Source: Desulfuromonas thiophila
GTDB lineage: Bacteria > Desulfobacterota > Desulfuromonadia > Desulfuromonadales > Desulfuromonadaceae
Direction of reading: 5' to 3'
NCBI RefSeq assembly: GCF_900101955.1
Contig: NZ_FNAQ01000005.1
Span: forward strand, 47,361 to 111,360
DNA length: 64,000 nt
The notes beneath the pieces were generated by a model that was given only the letters and a program-made list of their open reading frames with translations, was not told the origin of the DNA and ran no database searches. The translations under genes were made by a program, and so were the position numbers. This document shows, in pieces, positions 33,402-43,722 of the stretch. Each line of letters begins with the position of its first letter. The stretch's first letter is position 1.

Positions 33402-35666
33402 ATGTCATCATGTCATTCTTTTCACGCTCTGCGTTTCGCCCTCATTGCCAGAATCCCCGGCCGGCGCTCGCTGGCCAGCCGATTGGTTCTGAGCTTCTCC
33501 CTTCTGATTTTGCTGATGGGCGGCATTACCGGATTCGCCTTTTTTTCCACCCGACAGATTACCGACGCTGATGCCGAGGTCGCCCAGGCTTTCCAGGATT
33601 CGCTGCAAGCTCAGAGCCAGGCGGCCGAAGTAACCGGCTGGCTTAATCTGCTCAATCAGATTCAGGCACAGCACGATCGGTTGTTCATGCAGTTGAGTCT
33701 GGCCATGCTGGACAATGCCCCGGCCGAGGTTCTACAGCAATTTCCCATGACCGCCGCCCTTGATGCCCTGTTACAGCATCCTGCTCGACGACAAATGGAA
33801 GCACAGTTGCCTGAAGCCGCCGCCAGTTTTACTGCTCTTGAACAGCAACGCGATCAACTTGCTGAGGCCCTGACCCCCCTTCAGGAGCGCTGGCAACCCA
33901 TTCACGAGGGGCTGGCAGAGGCACTGAACGATCTGAAACGCTCCTATATTTACTGGGCGTTGAAGGTGGCCAACATGATTTTCGTTCACAGCACCATTGA
34001 TGAGTTGGTGGCCGAGGAGGCCGATGCCACCCTGTTGGCAATGTTTAGCCGCAGTTCCGAGTATCAAAAATTCGCGGATCAGTATCCGGCCTTGCGACAG
34101 GCCGTGGAAAAGAGTCGCCAAGACGACAGGCAACTGTGGCAAGCTGCCCGGCAACTCAATCAATTGCTCCTGAGCAGCCAGTGGCCACAGGCCCAGATCC
34201 TCTACCGAGATCAGTTCCCCACCCTGGTAAAATCCCTGTCGGTCAATCTTGACCAGGTACTGTTGCAGGAAAAGATTATCAGTACCCGGCAGCGCGCCGC
34301 CATTGCCGGTTTTCACACCGCACTGCAGGATCAGGGCCAGAAAATCCAGCTGCACCTAAGCGAGTTGCAAGCCGGACTGACCCGGCAACTGACCCAGCAG
34401 GCGGATGTGGCACAGCAACGATCCGATGCCGTTCTGCACGTTCAACAGCAGGCCCACCAGCACGGCAAGCTGGTGGAACAGTTGTTCAGCCTTTTTGCCT
34501 TGTTGCTGATTCTGCTTGGCAGCCTGCTGGCCTGGCTGGTAACCCGCTCCATCACCCGCCCACTGGCGCAAACCCGGCAGATGATCCGCCAGATGGACAG
34601 TGGCGATCTTTCCTTTCGGATCGCCGAGCCAGGCAATGATGAAATTGGCCAGATCGCCAGAAGTCTCAATGCCTTTGCCGATCATATGGAGCAGGAAATT
34701 GTTACCGCCTTTCGTCAGCTGGCACAGGGCAACTTTACCTTTGAAGCCAGTGGCGTCATTCGCGAGCCCCTGCGACAAACCAATGCCGCCCTGACAGCGT
34801 TGATGATCGAAGTCCACCAGCTTTGCGATCAGATCGGTCAGCACTCACGCGACAGTGTGGTTCACAGCCAGGCGCTCACTTCAGGGGCCGGGCAACAGGC
34901 GCAAGCCCTGGCGGAAATCTCCACCAGCATCAGCTCGATGGCTGGCAGCATCCGTGACAATGCCAACGATAGTGCCTCAGCCTGTCAATTGTCCCGACAG
35001 GCCAACCAGTCCGCCCAGCAGGGTCATGATCAGATTCGCCAGATGCTGCAGGCCATGGATGCCATCAACCAGTCGGGCCAGGACGTCGCCCGGATTATCC
35101 GCGTTATTGACGACATTGCCTTTCAAACCAACCTGCTGGCCCTCAACGCCGCCGTTGAGGCTGCCCGCGCCGGACAGCATGGCAAGGGGTTCGCCGTAGT
35201 GGCCGAGGAGGTCCGCAATCTGGCAGCACGCAGCGCCAAAGCGGCCGGAGAAACCAGCCGGCTGATCGAAGAGTCCATTGCCCAGGCCCGGCAAGGAGCC
35301 GAAATTGCCAACCGTACTGCGACATCGCTGGATGAAATTGTGACGGATGTCAATCGGGTTGCCGGGATTATCGAAACCCTGTCGGATTCAGCGAACCAAC
35401 AGCATCACCAGATTGGTGCCATCGAACAGGCGCTGGAACGCATCAAGCAGGTAACAACCGCCAGTGCGCTACTAGCCGAACAGGGGCACCAGAGCGCTCA
35501 GACCTTCTCGACTCAAGCACGAAATCTGCAGCAATTACTGGAGAATTTTTCAATGGCAGACACAGCTGACACCATGCAGCTACCGGCCCAACCGCATCCC
35601 CGTAGCCATCGCGTCGCAACGGCGTGCTCTGCCGCCATGTCACAACCCTGTCAATTGCCCTGTTAG
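33402..35666 (+). CDS. Methyl-accepting chemotaxis protein
   Basis: A 754-residue chemoreceptor. The first membrane segment is at ~27-48 ([21 protein letters not shown]). A long, helical periplasmic domain of about 310 residues without a recognised ligand fold follows, then a second membrane segment near 360-382, a HAMP domain ([24 protein letters not shown]) and a cytoplasmic signalling domain with the hairpin tip [19 protein letters not shown] near residue 572. It should send signals to CheA through CheW. GGGAGG lies 6 nt before the ATG. Followed after 16 bp by a c-di-GMP protein gene, suggesting one transcript. Confidence 0.93.
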   Translation: MSSCHSFHALRFALIARIPGRRSLASRLVLSFSLLILLMGGITGFAFFSTRQITDADAEVAQAFQDSLQAQSQAAEVTGWLNLLNQIQAQHDRLFMQLSLAMLDNAPAEVLQQFPMTAALDALLQHPARRQMEAQLPEAAASFTALEQQRDQLAEALTPLQERWQPIHEGLAEALNDLKRSYIYWALKVANMIFVHSTIDELVAEEADATLLAMFSRSSEYQKFADQYPALRQAVEKSRQDDRQLWQAARQLNQLLLSSQWPQAQILYRDQFPTLVKSLSVNLDQVLLQEKIISTRQRAAIAGFHTALQDQGQKIQLHLSELQAGLTRQLTQQADVAQQRSDAVLHVQQQAHQHGKLVEQLFSLFALLLILLGSLLAWLVTRSITRPLAQTRQMIRQMDSGDLSFRIAEPGNDEIGQIARSLNAFADHMEQEIVTAFRQLAQGNFTFEASGVIREPLRQTNAALTALMIEVHQLCDQIGQHSRDSVVHSQALTSGAGQQAQALAEISTSISSMAGSIRDNANDSASACQLSRQANQSAQQGHDQIRQMLQAMDAINQSGQDVARIIRVIDDIAFQTNLLALNAAVEAARAGQHGKGFAVVAEEVRNLAARSAKAAGETSRLIEESIAQARQGAEIANRTATSLDEIVTDVNRVAGIIETLSDSANQQHHQIGAIEQALERIKQVTTASALLAEQGHQSAQTFSTQARNLQQLLENFSMADTADTMQLPAQPHPRSHRVATACSAAMSQPCQLPC

Positions 35667-35682
35667 CACATCAGGAGGCGTC

Positions 35683-37551
35683 ATGCACCCTCATCTGTTC
35701 CGAGACGATAGTGACGAATTTCATGCCAACCCCCCGACTCATCAGCAGGCAAATCTTGCGCCCCTGGCGCTCATACTTGCCGACATTATTGCCAATCGTC
35801 GCCTGACCCCTCACTTTCAGCCCATCGTTGATCTTGCGGCCGGCAAGATCATTGGCTACGAAGCTTTGATACGAGGTCCATCCGATACCCCGTTGCACTC
35901 TCCCGGCCTGCTGTTTCAGACCGCCATGCAGGTTCATCGCCTGGTAGAACTGGAAATCCTTTGCCGCGATATCAATATTGAATTTTTTTCCCGCCTGAAT
36001 CTGCCAGGAAAGCTGTTTCTCAATATCAGCCCGAAATCTCTACTGGAAGAAAACTTTCCCAAAGGATTCACACGCAACGCGCTGCAGCGCTATGGACTGG
36101 AGGCAAGCCGGGTGGTGATTGAACTGACGGAAAACTTCCCGATCCTTGATGTCACCACCATTCACCATGCCTTGCAGCACTACCGGGACAGTGGGTTCCA
36201 GGTGGCACTGGACGATCTGGGTGCTGCCTATGCCGGGTTGCGGTTATGGACGGAACTGAAACCGGATTTTGTCAAGTTCGACAAATATTTCATTCAGGCT
36301 ATCAATCAGGACAAGCACAAGAAACAGCTGATCCAGAGCCTGCAGGATATTGCCGAACATGTCGGCTGCCAGACGATTGCCGAAGGCATCGAAACCATTG
36401 AAGAGTATTATACTGTGCAATCCCTCGGTGTCTGCTTCGGCCAAGGGTACTATTTCTCCCGCCCAACGCCGACACCGCCACTGGATATCCCCCAGCAGAT
36501 CTGCTTGCATGTTGCCTGCACCAGCAGGGATCAGGGACAGGATTTTAAATGGCGCAGCGAAACCGTTGCCAATCTGATCAAAACCGTACCCACCATCGGC
36601 TCCCAGACAACCCTCAGCGAAGCTGGCGATCTGCTTGAAAAGGTACCGGAGCTCATGGCCATACCGGTTGTCGATGAGGGCTTTGCCGGTGGCATGTTAC
36701 ATCGACACCATGCCATGAATGTATTGGCCAGTCGTTTTGGACGGGACCTGCATGGCCGCCGTCCGATTCGAGAGTTTATTGACCGCAATTGCCTGCGGAT
36801 CGAAACCGATATTCCGATTGAGCAGCTCAGCCAGATTATTACCAATGAAAACTATCTTCATCAGGGTAATCACTTTATCATTACTGAAAAAAACCGCTAT
36901 CGAGGGATTGGGCAGGTAACCGATCTGCTCAAACGAATTACCGAACTGCAGATCCGCAATGCCCGATATGCCAATCCGCTGACACTGTTGCCCGGCAATG
37001 TGCCCATCCATGAATCCATCGAACGGCTGGTTGCGAACGCCACATCGTTCACCGCCTGCTATGTCGATCTGGATCATTTCAAGCCCTTCAACGATACCTA
37101 CGGTTACAGCCGGGGTGACATGGTCATTCGCCTTGTCGGCAGAATTTTGCAGGACTGCAGCCACCCGCAACAGGACTTTGTCGGCCATATCGGCGGCGAC
37201 GATTTCATGGTGCTTTTTCGGAGTGAGGACTGGCAGCAACGCTGTCGGAATATTTTGCAACGTTTTGCTGACGAGGTTATAGAATTCTATAACGAGGAAC
37301 ATCGTCAGGCGCAGGGTATCGCCGGCCAGGATCGTCAAGGGCAGCCGGTGTTCTACGGCATCTGTTCCCTGTCCATTGGCGCAACCTGTTTCGACGGGCT
37401 GCAGGACTGTTGCAGCCATCATGATATTGCCACTCTGGCGTCAGAAGCCAAAAAACAAGCTAAAAAAATTCAGGGCAACAGCCTGTTTATTAACCGGCGA
37501 CGCTGCTGGCAGCTGGATACGGCAAGCACGGCAACAGACGACGGCGCCTAA
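35683..37551 (+). CDS. EAL - CBS pair - GGDEF-type c-di-GMP protein
   Basis: A 622-residue protein. Residues ~25-265 form an EAL phosphodiesterase domain with the key residues visible: YEALIRG, LFLNISPKSL, IELTEN, LDDLGAAYAG, VKFDK and AEGIET. Residues ~285-425 look like a CBS-domain pair. The C-terminal domain (about 440-600) is GGDEF-like, but its signature reads GGDDF and no RxxD inhibitory site precedes it. Net phosphodiesterase activity is likely; the GGDDF change leaves cyclase activity uncertain. CBS modules often bind adenine nucleotides, so control by energy state is possible. It is downstream of a chemoreceptor and convergent with the fibre-like operon. Confidence 0.9.
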   Translation: MHPHLFRDDSDEFHANPPTHQQANLAPLALILADIIANRRLTPHFQPIVDLAAGKIIGYEALIRGPSDTPLHSPGLLFQTAMQVHRLVELEILCRDINIEFFSRLNLPGKLFLNISPKSLLEENFPKGFTRNALQRYGLEASRVVIELTENFPILDVTTIHHALQHYRDSGFQVALDDLGAAYAGLRLWTELKPDFVKFDKYFIQAINQDKHKKQLIQSLQDIAEHVGCQTIAEGIETIEEYYTVQSLGVCFGQGYYFSRPTPTPPLDIPQQICLHVACTSRDQGQDFKWRSETVANLIKTVPTIGSQTTLSEAGDLLEKVPELMAIPVVDEGFAGGMLHRHHAMNVLASRFGRDLHGRRPIREFIDRNCLRIETDIPIEQLSQIITNENYLHQGNHFIITEKNRYRGIGQVTDLLKRITELQIRNARYANPLTLLPGNVPIHESIERLVANATSFTACYVDLDHFKPFNDTYGYSRGDMVIRLVGRILQDCSHPQQDFVGHIGGDDFMVLFRSEDWQQRCRNILQRFADEVIEFYNEEHRQAQGIAGQDRQGQPVFYGICSLSIGATCFDGLQDCCSHHDIATLASEAKKQAKKIQGNSLFINRRRCWQLDTASTATDDGA

Positions 37552-37566
37552 GCACACTTTGTCGGT

Positions 37567-37604
37567 CATAAAAAACGCACCCACCGATAAATCCGGGGGT
37601 GCGT
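37567..37604 (-). terminator. Terminator of the fibre-like operon
   Basis: The stem AACGCACCC / GGGTGCGTT (37573-37604) is followed on the minus strand by TTTTTTATG. It lies between the convergent EAL-GGDEF gene and the last gene of the minus-strand operon. Confidence 0.8.
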
Positions 37605-37658
37605 TAAGAGACAAGACTATCGTCTGCATGACCAACAGTCGATTTCAATGCGGCTCCA

Positions 37659-37937
37659 TCACTGGATGGAATGGAAAGGTTTTTTCAGATCGTTCTTGAA
37701 AATTGATCCGCCGCCCTGACTATCAATCAGGCGATAATAAACCGTGCGGGTTTCACCGGTGGCGGTATCAATCACGAAGGCGCCCACAGCGGCCTTGTTA
37801 TCGTCCATGTCGGCACTGAAGGTCGACAGCTGGAAACGGCCGTAGTTGGGTGCGCTGTAGTCCGTTGCACCCACGAGCAGCAGAACCAGCAACATGGCAG
37901 CCGCCCCTGTTAACAGCCAGATCATCTGTTGTTTCAA
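37659..37937 (-). CDS. Small single-pass membrane protein, last gene of the fibre-like operon
   Basis: The protein has 92 residues: an N-terminal membrane segment (IWLLTGAAAMLLVLLLVGAT) followed by a short periplasmic or outward domain with a GAFVIDTATGETRTVYYRL motif. No family name is known to me. A 33-bp gap separates it from the LPP20-like gene upstream. Its place in the operon suggests an envelope accessory role, which is inference. Confidence 0.65.
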   Translation of the reverse strand: MKQQMIWLLTGAAAMLLVLLLVGATDYSAPNYGRFQLSTFSADMDDNKAAVGAFVIDTATGETRTVYYRLIDSQGGGSIFKNDLKKPFHSIQ

Positions 37938-37970
37938 ATTGATCCTCCGTTCAATTGTCCAGATTCAGGT

Positions 37971-38705
37971 TCAGGAATTCTTGGATTTGGTGAAATCATC
38001 CTGCGAAGAACCCTGCCCTGTGACCTCGATATAGGGCACGGCCGACTGCACCGCATCCCCCAGCATGCTACCGGCTTCCGTAACATCGAGCTTGAGTACC
38101 ACAAAGGCATCACCATAGTCATCCCAGCCGTAATCGACCAGTTCCGCCATGAAAATAGTGGCCAGAACCTTGGTTTTAACGCTGTCCGACTTCAGCATAT
38201 AATTCTCAACGCTGGTTTCACTTTCCAGTTGAAATCCAACAACCTGCTTGATCAGTTGCTTGTAGGCATCGAGTTCGGCGGCGCGCAGAGCTTTAAGCGG
38301 CCCAGCCTGTGACGGCGTTGAGGTGGCAAAGGCCACTCGGCGGAATTCCTTGTTTTTCAGGTCGAGTTCCTGGCCGTCGATATTCGTGATACTTGGCAGG
38401 GCAACCACCGCCGTTACCTTGGCGACATCCTTGGCATCATCATAAACCACTTCCTCGAAGCGAATTCCGCGAATCAGGGCCTGCGTTTTTGATTCGGTCG
38501 TCCCTTCGAAACTGGCCGCCACCATGTCTTCCACCGATTCCGTGGCGCGTAATTTCAGGCCATAAACCGATTCAACCAAGGCACGTTCTGCCAGCACTTT
38601 GGCTGCCTGGACGGACATGATCCGCTTGTTTCCTGCCTGGGCTTGCGGTGTCAGCAGGCCGGTCAGACTGACTAGCAAGGCAAACACAAACACTTTCTTC
38701 ATCAT
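37971..38705 (-). CDS. Secreted LPP20-like protein
   Basis: The protein has 244 residues. A signal peptide (MMKKVFVFALLVSLTGLLTPQAQA) leads a mature domain with the alanine-rich helix pattern AAKVLAERALVESVYGLKLRATESVEDM, typical of LPP20-related domains; a second half (LRAAELDAYKQLIKQVVGFQLESETSVENYM) repeats the pattern. ATG 38705 is chosen because AAGGAG lies 7 nt upstream. It follows the CsgG-like gene after 32 bp. LPP20-like domains occur beside CsgG-like proteins in other surface systems (recollection). Confidence 0.72.
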   Translation of the reverse strand: MMKKVFVFALLVSLTGLLTPQAQAGNKRIMSVQAAKVLAERALVESVYGLKLRATESVEDMVAASFEGTTESKTQALIRGIRFEEVVYDDAKDVAKVTAVVALPSITNIDGQELDLKNKEFRRVAFATSTPSQAGPLKALRAAELDAYKQLIKQVVGFQLESETSVENYMLKSDSVKTKVLATIFMAELVDYGWDDYGDAFVVLKLDVTEAGSMLGDAVQSAVPYIEVTGQGSSQDDFTKSKNS

Positions 38706-38737
38706 GAGCATTCTCCTTGTCAGGTCAGGGCCTGAAG

Positions 38738-40126
38738 CTACCATTCCTCATCGCTGAGAATACGACCTATTTTTGCTCTGGTTGCCGGGGCCGGTGCTGG
38801 TGCCATTGCGGGAGCGGGAGCTGGCGCAGGTGCTGCAGCAGCCTGACGTGCAGGCTCGGCGGAGGCTTTGCGAGCCGGTGCAGCCGCGGCCTTTGTCGGC
38901 GCAGGCGCTGGTGCCGGAGCGGAAACCGGGGCCGGAGCTGGTTGCTGAATCACGAGCGGAGCTGCAGGTTCGACCGGGACCGGTTGAGCCACCTGATAGC
39001 CACGATTGAGCTGATAACGGCGACCCAGAGTTTTACTGTTAATGGGAATGCTGGTATAGATATCGATAAACAGCTCCGGTGTAATCTGTGCTGCAGCGCT
39101 GAACCCAGGGGCAAACTGCTGCATGGCGCTGATGGTTGCAGCGTCAAGTCGACCTGATTGAGGCACATCATGCCCATGCAGGTAGAGCCATTCCTGGACG
39201 GCAATCAAACGCTCGGCGGGTTGCATGTTGTAATAACTGCGTGCCAGTGCCGCCATCACCACTTCATCTGGCTGGGTATCTTCACCCAGCAGACGCCAGT
39301 ACGGCAGAACCAGATGCTTGCCGACGATCTGTATCATGCTCAGCTCTACCAGCAAACGAACAGCGGCATGACGGCCCTGCACTTTTTTGACCGAACCCTT
39401 GCGACCAAAGGTGGGGCCAAACAGCGTGATGCCAATCTCCTTGTCCCCCATGGCCTTGCTGACCTCCATGGAGTTGACCGTGTTCATGCGGGCAATACCC
39501 GCCATGGTTCGGAAATCCAGTAGATTGAAATCCAGCGTGATGCGCGCCAGACCCGTCTTGAAGCTCTCACCATAATCCAGAGCAACGGTCTTGGACGGCA
39601 GCCAGCCAGGCATGCCGGTAAAATCGGCCTCGGCGCCAGCATCGGTTCCCTGACCACGAGTTTCCAGCCCTCGGTCGAATTCGGTGATGCCGCCGCTGAT
39701 AACAACATCGGGAATCAGCTTGGCATCGAAACTGGAGTATCCGGTAACCATCTGGTTTTGGATGAAAGCCGGATCATAGGGGATAAAAATCACATTACCA
39801 CCGATCGAGTTGAGAGAACTCTTGATCATTTCGGTAATGTCGCGCGGAATTTCGCCACCCGTTGATGAAGAGGTGCCGGTATTGTCTCCTATGGGATTGC
39901 TCTGGATTTTCAATGGTCCGGTACCGAAGATCTCCGTCATCATGCCCAGTTCCGACAGGGCACGGGTATAAGAAGTAACCTTCACCTGTGGTGCGGTTTC
40001 TTTGATCTCGACATCGACTTTGGCCGGATCGACAGCGGCACAGGCCGCAAGCGTTAAAACCAGCAGCACTGTGATAAACAGGCCACAGCTGCGTTGGACA
40101 CCTGCAGTTATTTTTGATCGATTCAT
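38738..40126 (-). CDS. CsgG/HfaB-like outer-membrane lipoprotein with Ala/Pro-rich tail
   Basis: The protein has 462 residues. A lipoprotein signal (VLLVLTLAACA) is followed by a domain of ~260 residues whose pattern matches CsgG/HfaB proteins: DVVISGGITEFDRG, a TGLARITLDFNLLDFRTM strand pair, and AVRLLVELSMIQIVGK. CsgG forms the outer-membrane channel for curli subunits. A helical region around residues 290-370 follows. Then comes a low-complexity tail of repeated Ala-Pro (about 385-450) ending RILSDEEW, which could span peptidoglycan. The family call rests on motif pattern, not a search. Confidence 0.62.
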   Translation of the reverse strand: MNRSKITAGVQRSCGLFITVLLVLTLAACAAVDPAKVDVEIKETAPQVKVTSYTRALSELGMMTEIFGTGPLKIQSNPIGDNTGTSSSTGGEIPRDITEMIKSSLNSIGGNVIFIPYDPAFIQNQMVTGYSSFDAKLIPDVVISGGITEFDRGLETRGQGTDAGAEADFTGMPGWLPSKTVALDYGESFKTGLARITLDFNLLDFRTMAGIARMNTVNSMEVSKAMGDKEIGITLFGPTFGRKGSVKKVQGRHAAVRLLVELSMIQIVGKHLVLPYWRLLGEDTQPDEVVMAALARSYYNMQPAERLIAVQEWLYLHGHDVPQSGRLDAATISAMQQFAPGFSAAAQITPELFIDIYTSIPINSKTLGRRYQLNRGYQVAQPVPVEPAAPLVIQQPAPAPVSAPAPAPAPTKAAAAPARKASAEPARQAAAAPAPAPAPAMAPAPAPATRAKIGRILSDEEW

Positions 40127-40190
40127 CAGCTCTCCTTACGTCTGCAATTGCTTCAGTCCGCAGCGGGCAGCGACAACGGGAACGCCAGTG

Positions 40191-40514
40191 CTATTCAACC
40201 ACCTGCGTCTTGTCACCCCGGCTCTCATCAATAATGATGATGTCACCACGCACGGTTCCACCCGCCCCTAAAACCACGCTGTTCATGTTGCCATCACCGG
40301 TGGTTCCGGTTACCACACCACCACTGTTGGCTCGGACAGCGGCCTGGCTTTTTGCCTTGAGCTTGATGAAATTGACGTTGCGATCCTTTTCTCCCAGTTC
40401 ATCCCATTTGGAAACATTGTCCTCGGTGTAGTTCGAGATGCCGTCGTCAAAATCGCCCGCAATCGCCACCGTCGCACATGCCAACAGCGTCAGAACAATC
40501 ACCAGCACACGCAT
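40191..40514 (-). CDS. Small secreted protein, possible minor fibre subunit
   Basis: The protein has 107 residues. The signal peptide MRVLVIVLTLLACATVAIAG precedes a mature domain of ~87 residues with a glycine/asparagine-rich segment (GTTGDGNMNSVVLGAGGTVRGDI) that echoes the Gly/Asn/Val pattern of the upstream repeat protein. ATG 40514 is chosen because AGGAGG lies 7 nt upstream; a longer reading lacks this. It lies between the repeat protein and the CsgG-like gene, so a nucleator or minor subunit is a reasonable guess. Confidence 0.6.
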   Translation of the reverse strand: MRVLVIVLTLLACATVAIAGDFDDGISNYTEDNVSKWDELGEKDRNVNFIKLKAKSQAAVRANSGGVVTGTTGDGNMNSVVLGAGGTVRGDIIIIDESRGDKTQVVE

Positions 40515-40595
40515 GATCAGCCTCCTAAACAAAGGGTTCCCCCGGCAGTCGACCGGAGGAACCCTGCGTGAAACAAAGGTTCAGACAGTGTTCCT

Positions 40596-41309
40596 TTATT
40601 CAACAACCACGGAACCCATGTTTGCCTTATTGCCGATACCGGAAGAGATATTGGCGGCATTCTGAACATTCGACTGGTTCATGATGGTGCCACGTACCTG
40701 CGAGCCTTCCACCTTAACCGTGGCCATATTGGCCTCGTTTCCGATACCCGAAGCGATATTGGCGGCGTTCTGCACGTTGGCACGATTCAGAACCGTACCC
40801 TGGACAGCGGAATTTTTGATATCAACTGACCCCATATTGGCTTCGTTGCCAATCCCTGAAGCGATATTGGCGGCATTCTGCACATTCGCCTGATTCAGTA
40901 CGGTGCCGCGAACAGCAGAGCCTTCAATATTCACTGAACCCATGCTGGCTTCGTTCCCGATACCCGAAGCGATATTGGCAGCATTGCGCACATTCGCCGT
41001 ATTCATAACGGTTCCCTGCACTGCTGATCCCTTGATCCCCACGGAACCCATGCTGGCCTCGTTGCCAATACCCGAGGCGATATTGGCGGCGTTCTGCACA
41101 TTCGCCCGATTCATTACCGTACCCTGAACCGTGGAGCCCTTAACACCCAGATTCCCCATGTTGGCCTCATTGCCGATGCCCGAGGCAATATTAGCGGCAT
41201 TCTGGACATTGGACTGGTTCATCAGTGTGCCCTGCACCTGCGACTGTGCCTGAACCAAGCCGGCAGAAAGAATGAGCATACCCGCAGCGATAGCAACCTG
41301 TTTCTTCAT
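40596..41309 (-). CDS. Secreted protein of six 36-residue repeats (putative amyloid-like fibre subunit)
   Basis: The protein has 237 residues: a signal peptide of 21 residues ending LVQA, then 216 residues that are entirely six tandem repeats (37, 36, 36, 36, 36 and 35 long). Each contains VQGTVMN-x2-NVQNAANIASG followed by IGNEA-x-MGSV. The regularly spaced Asn, Gln and Gly and the absence of Cys, Pro and aromatic residues point to a stacked beta-solenoid, as in curlin or Fap subunits. The repeats are also visible in DNA as ~108-bp units. GGGGGAG precedes ATG 41309. First gene of the five-gene operon. Confidence 0.8.
   Translation of the reverse strand: MKKQVAIAAGMLILSAGLVQAQSQVQGTLMNQSNVQNAANIASGIGNEANMGNLGVKGSTVQGTVMNRANVQNAANIASGIGNEASMGSVGIKGSAVQGTVMNTANVRNAANIASGIGNEASMGSVNIEGSAVRGTVLNQANVQNAANIASGIGNEANMGSVDIKNSAVQGTVLNRANVQNAANIASGIGNEANMATVKVEGSQVRGTIMNQSNVQNAANISSGIGNKANMGSVVVE
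40600..41246. repeat. Six tandem ~108-bp coding repeats
   Basis: The repeated DNA underlies the 36-residue repeats of the putative fibre subunit. Copies differ mainly at third codon positions, which means selection keeps the protein repeat. Copy number could vary by slippage or recombination. Confidence 0.8.
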
Positions 41310-41351
41310 GACGTTTCTCCCCCTGTGCATTAAGTGATGCCTGTAGGATTC

Positions 41352-41368
41352 ACATCCACCGTGGATGT
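41352..41368. promoter_or_regulatory. 17-bp palindrome in the leader of the fibre-like operon
   Basis: ACATCCAC-C-GTGGATGT is a perfect inverted repeat just downstream of the predicted promoter (about +10 to +26). It could be an operator or an mRNA hairpin near the ribosome site. Confidence 0.5.
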
Positions 41369-41384
41369 TACTGACTTTGACGCA

Positions 41385-41412
41385 ATCATAGCGCCTTTTG
41401 CGTTTGTTGCAA
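41385..41412 (-). promoter_or_regulatory. Promoter of the fibre-like operon
   Basis: On the minus strand TTGCAA (41412-41407) and TATGAT (41390-41385) are spaced 16 bp apart. Transcription would start near 41378, about 70 nt before ATG 41309. Confidence 0.5.
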
Positions 41413-41524
41413 GCGCGCAGAGCGTTGTTTGTTTTTTTTCCTGAACGTCTTTCAATTGCTCTGAAACCAAATTGTAGTCAGGTTAAAATCGCACCTGTTT
41501 TCGTGCCAATAACGTCATATCGCC

Positions 41525-41567
41525 ACAACAAAAACAACCCGCCAGCCCGAGGTTCGGGCATGGCGGG
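41525..41567 (-). terminator. Intrinsic terminator after glnA
   Basis: A long stem CCCGCCA-GCCCGA / TCGGGC-TGGCGGG (41538-41567) is followed on the minus strand by TTGTTTTTG. It is 60 bp past the glnA stop. Confidence 0.85.
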
Positions 41568-41626
41568 CAAGGAAGAATCGCGTGATACGTTAAGTGGCAG
41601 TGGTGTTGGTTGCCGTCAGAACCAGA

Positions 41627-43042
41627 TCAGCAATCAAAATAGAGCGCGAATTCCTCGGGGCTGGGCCGCATGCGCACCCGGTCAACCTCGGCTTCTTTCT
41701 TATAGCTGATCCACATATCAATAACGTCTTCGGTAAAAACATCGCCCTTGAGCAGAAATGCGTGATCGTCGCGCAAAGAGTTCAGAGCTTCCTCCAGGGT
41801 TCCAGCCACGGCCGGAATGTCCTTGAGCTCTTCAGGAGACAAACCGTAAATGTCCTTATCCAAGGGCTGGCCCGGATCAATCTTGTTCTCAATACCGTCG
41901 AGACCGGCCATCAACATGGCGGCAAAGGCTAGATAGCCATTGGCTGCCGGGTCCGGCGTGCGGTATTCAATACGTTTGGCCTTTTCGTTGTTGGTTACGG
42001 GAATCCGCAAGGAAGCCGAACGGTTGCGGTTGGAATAGGCCAGGTTCACCGGCGCCTCATAGCCCGGCACCAGACGCTTGTAGGAGTTGGTGCTGGGGTT
42101 GGTAAAGGCACACAGGGCCTTGGCGTGTTTGATAATGCCCCCCATATAATACATGGCCAGCTTCGACAGCCCGCCATAGCCATCACCGGCAAACAGGTTC
42201 TTGCCATCCTTCCACAACGACTGGTGACAATGCATACCGGAGCCGTTATCGCCAAAAATAGGCTTTGGCATGAAGGTAGCCGTTTTGCCATTGCGGAAGG
42301 CAACATTCTTAATGATGTACTTGAACCACTGCAGGTTGTCGCCCATCTTCAACAGGCTGTCAAAGCGCATGTCGATCTCGATCTGTCCGCCGGTGGCCAC
42401 CTCGTGATGTCCGCACTCGATGTGCAGCCCGACCTCCTGCATGACCAGCATCATCTCATTGCGCAGATCAATCATCGAATCGGTCGGAGCGCAAGGGAAA
42501 TAACCTTCCTTGTGGCGTGGTTTGTAGCCCAAGTTAGGATATTCCTGACGACCGGTATTCCAGATACCCTCCACGGAATCAACAGCGTAGAAGGATTCGT
42601 TCGGACCGGAGGCATAGCGCACGTCGTCAAACACAAAGCATTCGGGCTCTGGGCCAAAATAAACCGTATCGGCAATGCCGGTTGATTTCAGATAGGCTTC
42701 AGCCTTACGAGCGATGAAGCGCGGATCGCGGGAATAACCCTCACGGGTGATCGGATCCACAATATTGCAGATCAGACTGAGGGTCGTCTGCTCAACGAAA
42801 GGATCGATCTTGGCCGTGGTCGGATCAGGAATAATCAGCATGTCGGAGTTATGAATCGGCTGCCAGCCGCGAATCGAGGAACCATCGAAGCCAATCCCCT
42901 CTTCGAAAATATCCTCGCTGAATTCACGAATCGGCGTGGTGAAATGCTGCCAGATGCCAACAAAGTCAAGAAATTTGTAATCAACAAAGGCGCATTGTTT
43001 TTCCTGGGCAAAAGCAACAACATCTTTCGGGGTCATGGGCAT
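41627..43042 (-). CDS. glnA: Type I glutamine synthetase
   Basis: The protein has 471 residues. It makes glutamine from glutamate, ammonia and ATP as a cytoplasmic dodecamer. Motifs: the [11 protein letters not shown] start region, [44 protein letters not shown] ATP site (here [16 protein letters not shown]), [10 protein letters not shown], and the adenylylation-loop segment near residue 400 ([20 protein letters not shown]). AGGAG lies 5 nt before the start. It follows glnB by 89 bp on the same strand. Confidence 0.97.
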   Translation of the reverse strand: MPMTPKDVVAFAQEKQCAFVDYKFLDFVGIWQHFTTPIREFSEDIFEEGIGFDGSSIRGWQPIHNSDMLIIPDPTTAKIDPFVEQTTLSLICNIVDPITREGYSRDPRFIARKAEAYLKSTGIADTVYFGPEPECFVFDDVRYASGPNESFYAVDSVEGIWNTGRQEYPNLGYKPRHKEGYFPCAPTDSMIDLRNEMMLVMQEVGLHIECGHHEVATGGQIEIDMRFDSLLKMGDNLQWFKYIIKNVAFRNGKTATFMPKPIFGDNGSGMHCHQSLWKDGKNLFAGDGYGGLSKLAMYYMGGIIKHAKALCAFTNPSTNSYKRLVPGYEAPVNLAYSNRNRSASLRIPVTNNEKAKRIEYRTPDPAANGYLAFAAMLMAGLDGIENKIDPGQPLDKDIYGLSPEELKDIPAVAGTLEEALNSLRDDHAFLLKGDVFTEDVIDMWISYKKEAEVDRVRMRPSPEEFALYFDC

Positions 43043-43131
43043 CTCATCTCCTGGTTGGTGGGTTTACTAAAGGGCCTGCAGCCGCCCCTTTTGGTTTTAT
43101 CTTTAAAAGTCCAGGCCGAATAAAAGCAGGC

Positions 43132-43722
<591 letters not shown>

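Noticed and set aside
40600..41246. CRISPR-like periodic repeat
   Set aside because: The ~108-bp periodicity is a coding repeat in one long frame, varying at third codon positions; there are no short identical repeats with unique spacers and no cas genes.
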